64,000 nucleotides of DNA from Brachionus rotundiformis (Eukaryota > Rotifera > Eurotatoria > Ploima > Brachionidae), in the NCBI GenBank assembly GCA_016802295.1, contig JAESIW010000200.1, positions 3,312,012 to 3,376,011 of the forward strand, read 5' to 3'. This document shows positions 61,673 through 64,000 of this stretch, piece after piece. The position numbers and the translations under genes are program-made. The notes under the pieces were generated by a model, which saw nothing but the letters and a program-made list of their open reading frames with translations, was not told the origin of the DNA and made no database searches. The first letter of the stretch is position 1. Each line of letters opens with the position of its first letter.

Positions 61673-64000
61673 GTAAGTTCAATTGGCATTTTATCAATAC
61701 CGCTATTGCCTATGGCTTGACTGCAATTCTAGACTTTTGAATTATTTTTAATTTTAAAAACAAAAACAAAATCCTCACCATTCAAAAAAATAAATAAAAT
61801 AAACTATTTTTTATTCAAGTAATTGACCATTTTTGTTGTTTAAAAATAACAGTTTAATATTAAGATTTAAAATAAACTACGAAAAAATTTGACCATTGTT
61901 TTAGATGATCCCTTTAGTTCATTATTTTTTTAGTCTTTTGAGCTTAATTCCCTTATTTAAATCAAAATTTACATAAAATTTTGTTCGAGTGCTTTGATTT
62001 TGGAAGATTTTTGAATATTTAATAAATTAGTCTTAAACGAAAATTTATTTTATTCGAATTTACCACCATTTAGGCAAAATTCATTTGAATTTACCTGGTC
62101 TTTATCAGCCAATTTATCTAAATTTCAACCATCTTCACCAATTGAATATATTAAGTCATTGCTAAGTTTATCTAAATTTTACTTTTAAAGTACCTATGTC
62201 TTTTTAGTGATACTCAAAAATCTATCTTCTTAAATTATTAATGTAAATAATAACATTTAGTTCTCTTGAGCAAATAATTTAACTTGGTTTGTTTCCAAAG
62301 CAAATAAAGTTTAAAATTAAAATAAAATATTGCCGAATAAAATTTATTTCCAGTTTAAATTATGATTATATAAGCGACGCTAGAAACATGATTAGAGTTA
62401 TTTAGTCTTCTTAGTCTAAGGATACAATTTTCGTTCGAATAATTAAGTTCTAAGACCTAATTAGCTTGGGAGAATCGAAAATATTTGCAGAATATGATCG
62501 ATTATTTTAAGAGTTTCTCTCTGAATTTTTTTTCAAAAATCTACTTGATTAATTGAAGCTGATAAATTAATTTATCTTTGAAATGCTGATTCGTGCTCTA
62601 GAGCCAAGTTTTTAATTAACTTTCTAATACTTTATCGCTTCTCGGAATTGGCCATTGCTAAAAAAAAAACATATTAAAAACAAAAATCATAACCACCATA
62701 TATTAGATAATATTAGATTACCATTTTTTGTTTTTTTCTTCAAGTTTATTTGTAAATAAATCATACCATAAATAGTTAGGTCAAAACTTTATTTAGATAT
62801 CATTTATTTAAATATTGAAAAATTTATCAATTTTTTTCTCAATCAGGCTGACGAATTTAGATAGATAAAATTTTATAAAAATATTTTCTTCCTTTGATGC
62901 TTAAATTTTCCCTCATCAATTTTGTCCCAGTAATTTAGCTTGATTTTATTTCAATAATAGGAATTAATTTATCACTTCAGTTGTTTAATTGAAATTGAAT
63001 ATTTCGTTTATACAAGTTCGAGCAGAATTTCTTTTTAAAAAACAATCTCTTGAAAATTTAAATAAATTAGTTTCATTATTTTTTTATGTAATAGATTAAG
63101 ATGAAATCATTATATAAGATTTGATTTGTTTTTCTAACTCGTGATATTTTTAGACTCAGCAGATTCATTTAGTAAACAACTTAATCGATTTAGTCAAAAA
63201 ATTATTTTTATTATTCAAATTCAAGAATAATATTCAAATAGATAGAAAATGTTTTATTTTTGAATTTTGTGTCCCCCCTAAGAGCCATTAGGAAAGAGCA
63301 TTTTAAAAAATATTAAATTGTTTTTCAAAAAAATTAATTATTTACGGATTGAACAACGATTTTTTTGATTAAATGTGATAGTTTAATTGTTCATTTATGT
63401 TTTTCTTTAGCTAAATAGTTGCATGTTTATAACCAATAAGGTTTAATTTGTGTTTAAAAACAAAAAATAAACTTCATAACGAATGAATCCATAATTTGCA
63501 GGTACTAATGAATTTTCGTTTAGTATAAAAATTTGAAAATATTATTTTTATTTCAAATTAAAATGATAAAAAAATACAAAAAAAATAATCTGGCTTAAGA
63601 TCGAGCTGAAATTTTCATTTAGCTCAGTTTAAAGATAGATAAAAATGTTTTTATGTTAGAAAAATATCTTATTTATATTCGATTAAGACCCAGAATGGTT
63701 GCACATGATTTTATCAGTGTTTGAATAGATATTTCAGCTAATGCGGTCATCTTAGTCAAATTGATTAGCTTGATTCTTACAGAGCGTACCAATATTTTAC
63801 AGAACTCTCATATGGCTAATTAAAATCATTCCTAGATAATTGAAATTATACTTTCTGAGAAATCGATAGCTCATATTTTACATTTAATCACAATAATAAA
63901 AATCAAATTCTTCTAATTTTAATTTATTTAAATAATTAGAGAACAATTTCTTAAAATATATATTTTTAAATTAAACTTATCACTTGTCCATAGAATAAAA
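61673..64000. other. Noncoding: presumed first intron of the gene starting at 61484
   Basis: No exon was seen on either strand. It contains a 17-nt match to the U2 gene start (62629-62645) and AT-rich tracts. Confidence 0.45.
62629..62645 (+). pseudogene. Fragment matching the U2 snRNA 5' end
   Basis: ACTTTATCGCTTCTCGG is identical to the U2 gene from 4 bases upstream of its start to base 13 (48501-48517). It is followed by a looser GGCCATTGCTAA resembling GGCCTCTGGCTAA. The rest of U2 is absent. It may be a tiny decayed copy; a chance match cannot be excluded. Confidence 0.3.

Noticed and set aside
1..64000. tRNA genes, CRISPR arrays, bacterial operons or plasmid features
   Set aside because: No cloverleaf-like GC-rich segment or regular spacer-repeat pattern was seen, and gene structure is clearly eukaryotic.

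Overview
The window is nuclear DNA of a small, very AT-rich animal genome. Genes are broken by many short introns (mostly 45-100 nt, GT...AG, often ending TTTTAAAG or TTTTTAG) and are separated by multi-kilobase AT-rich deserts. The gene set is metazoan: Slo2 and KCNQ potassium channels, G-alpha-o, AIFM1, CHFR with a PBZ finger, and MOCS1 with a MOCS1A/B fusion. Base composition, intron style and probable spliced-leader acceptors would fit a monogonont rotifer such as Brachionus. That is inference from style, not a database match.

Layout. 361-5441 (+): 3' part of a Slo2/KCNT sodium-activated K+ channel, entering from outside the window. 6873-10996 (-): a KCNQ channel converging on it, with an alternative long 5' end at 14287-15568; a secreted/membrane mucin-like gene (9344-9919, +) is nested antisense in a KCNQ intron. 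15569-20516: desert. 20517-24914 (+): coiled-coil protein, tentatively ICE1 of the little elongation complex, followed 171 bp later by mitochondrial ribosomal protein mL44. 26313-32176: desert. 32177-33401 (+): G-alpha-o, followed by microsatellites and a Ty3-type integrase remnant. 35605-36525 (-): mitochondrial ES1/GATD3-like protein. 37609-37918 (+): a possible small gene converging on a ZDHHC5/8-type palmitoyltransferase (37967-39429, -). 43384-46644 (+): HSPA4/Hsp110, with a second ORF in one of its introns. 47408-48304 (+): PNPO. 48505-48693 (+): U2 snRNA, with a 3'-only copy about 500 bp downstream. 49534-52011 (-): MOCS1, divergent from CHFR (52273-54553, +). 54904-55560: inverted-repeat element. 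56084-56393 (+): a micro-gene copying the membrane-anchor exon of AIFM1. 57288-59687 (+): AIFM1. 61484-61672 (+): a first exon of an unrecognised gene.

Functional themes. Two K+ channels and Go are typical of excitable cells. AIFM1, mL44, ES1 and the AIF-like micro-gene are mitochondrial. MOCS1 and PNPO make cofactors (molybdopterin and pyridoxal phosphate). Exon models were built by hand. For each multi-exon gene with both ends in the window the exon lengths sum to a multiple of three and the intron phases agree, which is the main internal check; exceptions are stated in the entries. The strongest leads are a splice-site arrangement in MOCS1 that can toggle between MOCS1A (ending Gly-Gly) and the MOCS1A-B fusion, duplicated alternative 5' exons of KCNQ, a 19-nt microexon carrying most of the KCNQ selectivity filter, the AIFM1 anchor-exon duplication, and the antisense nested mucin-like gene.
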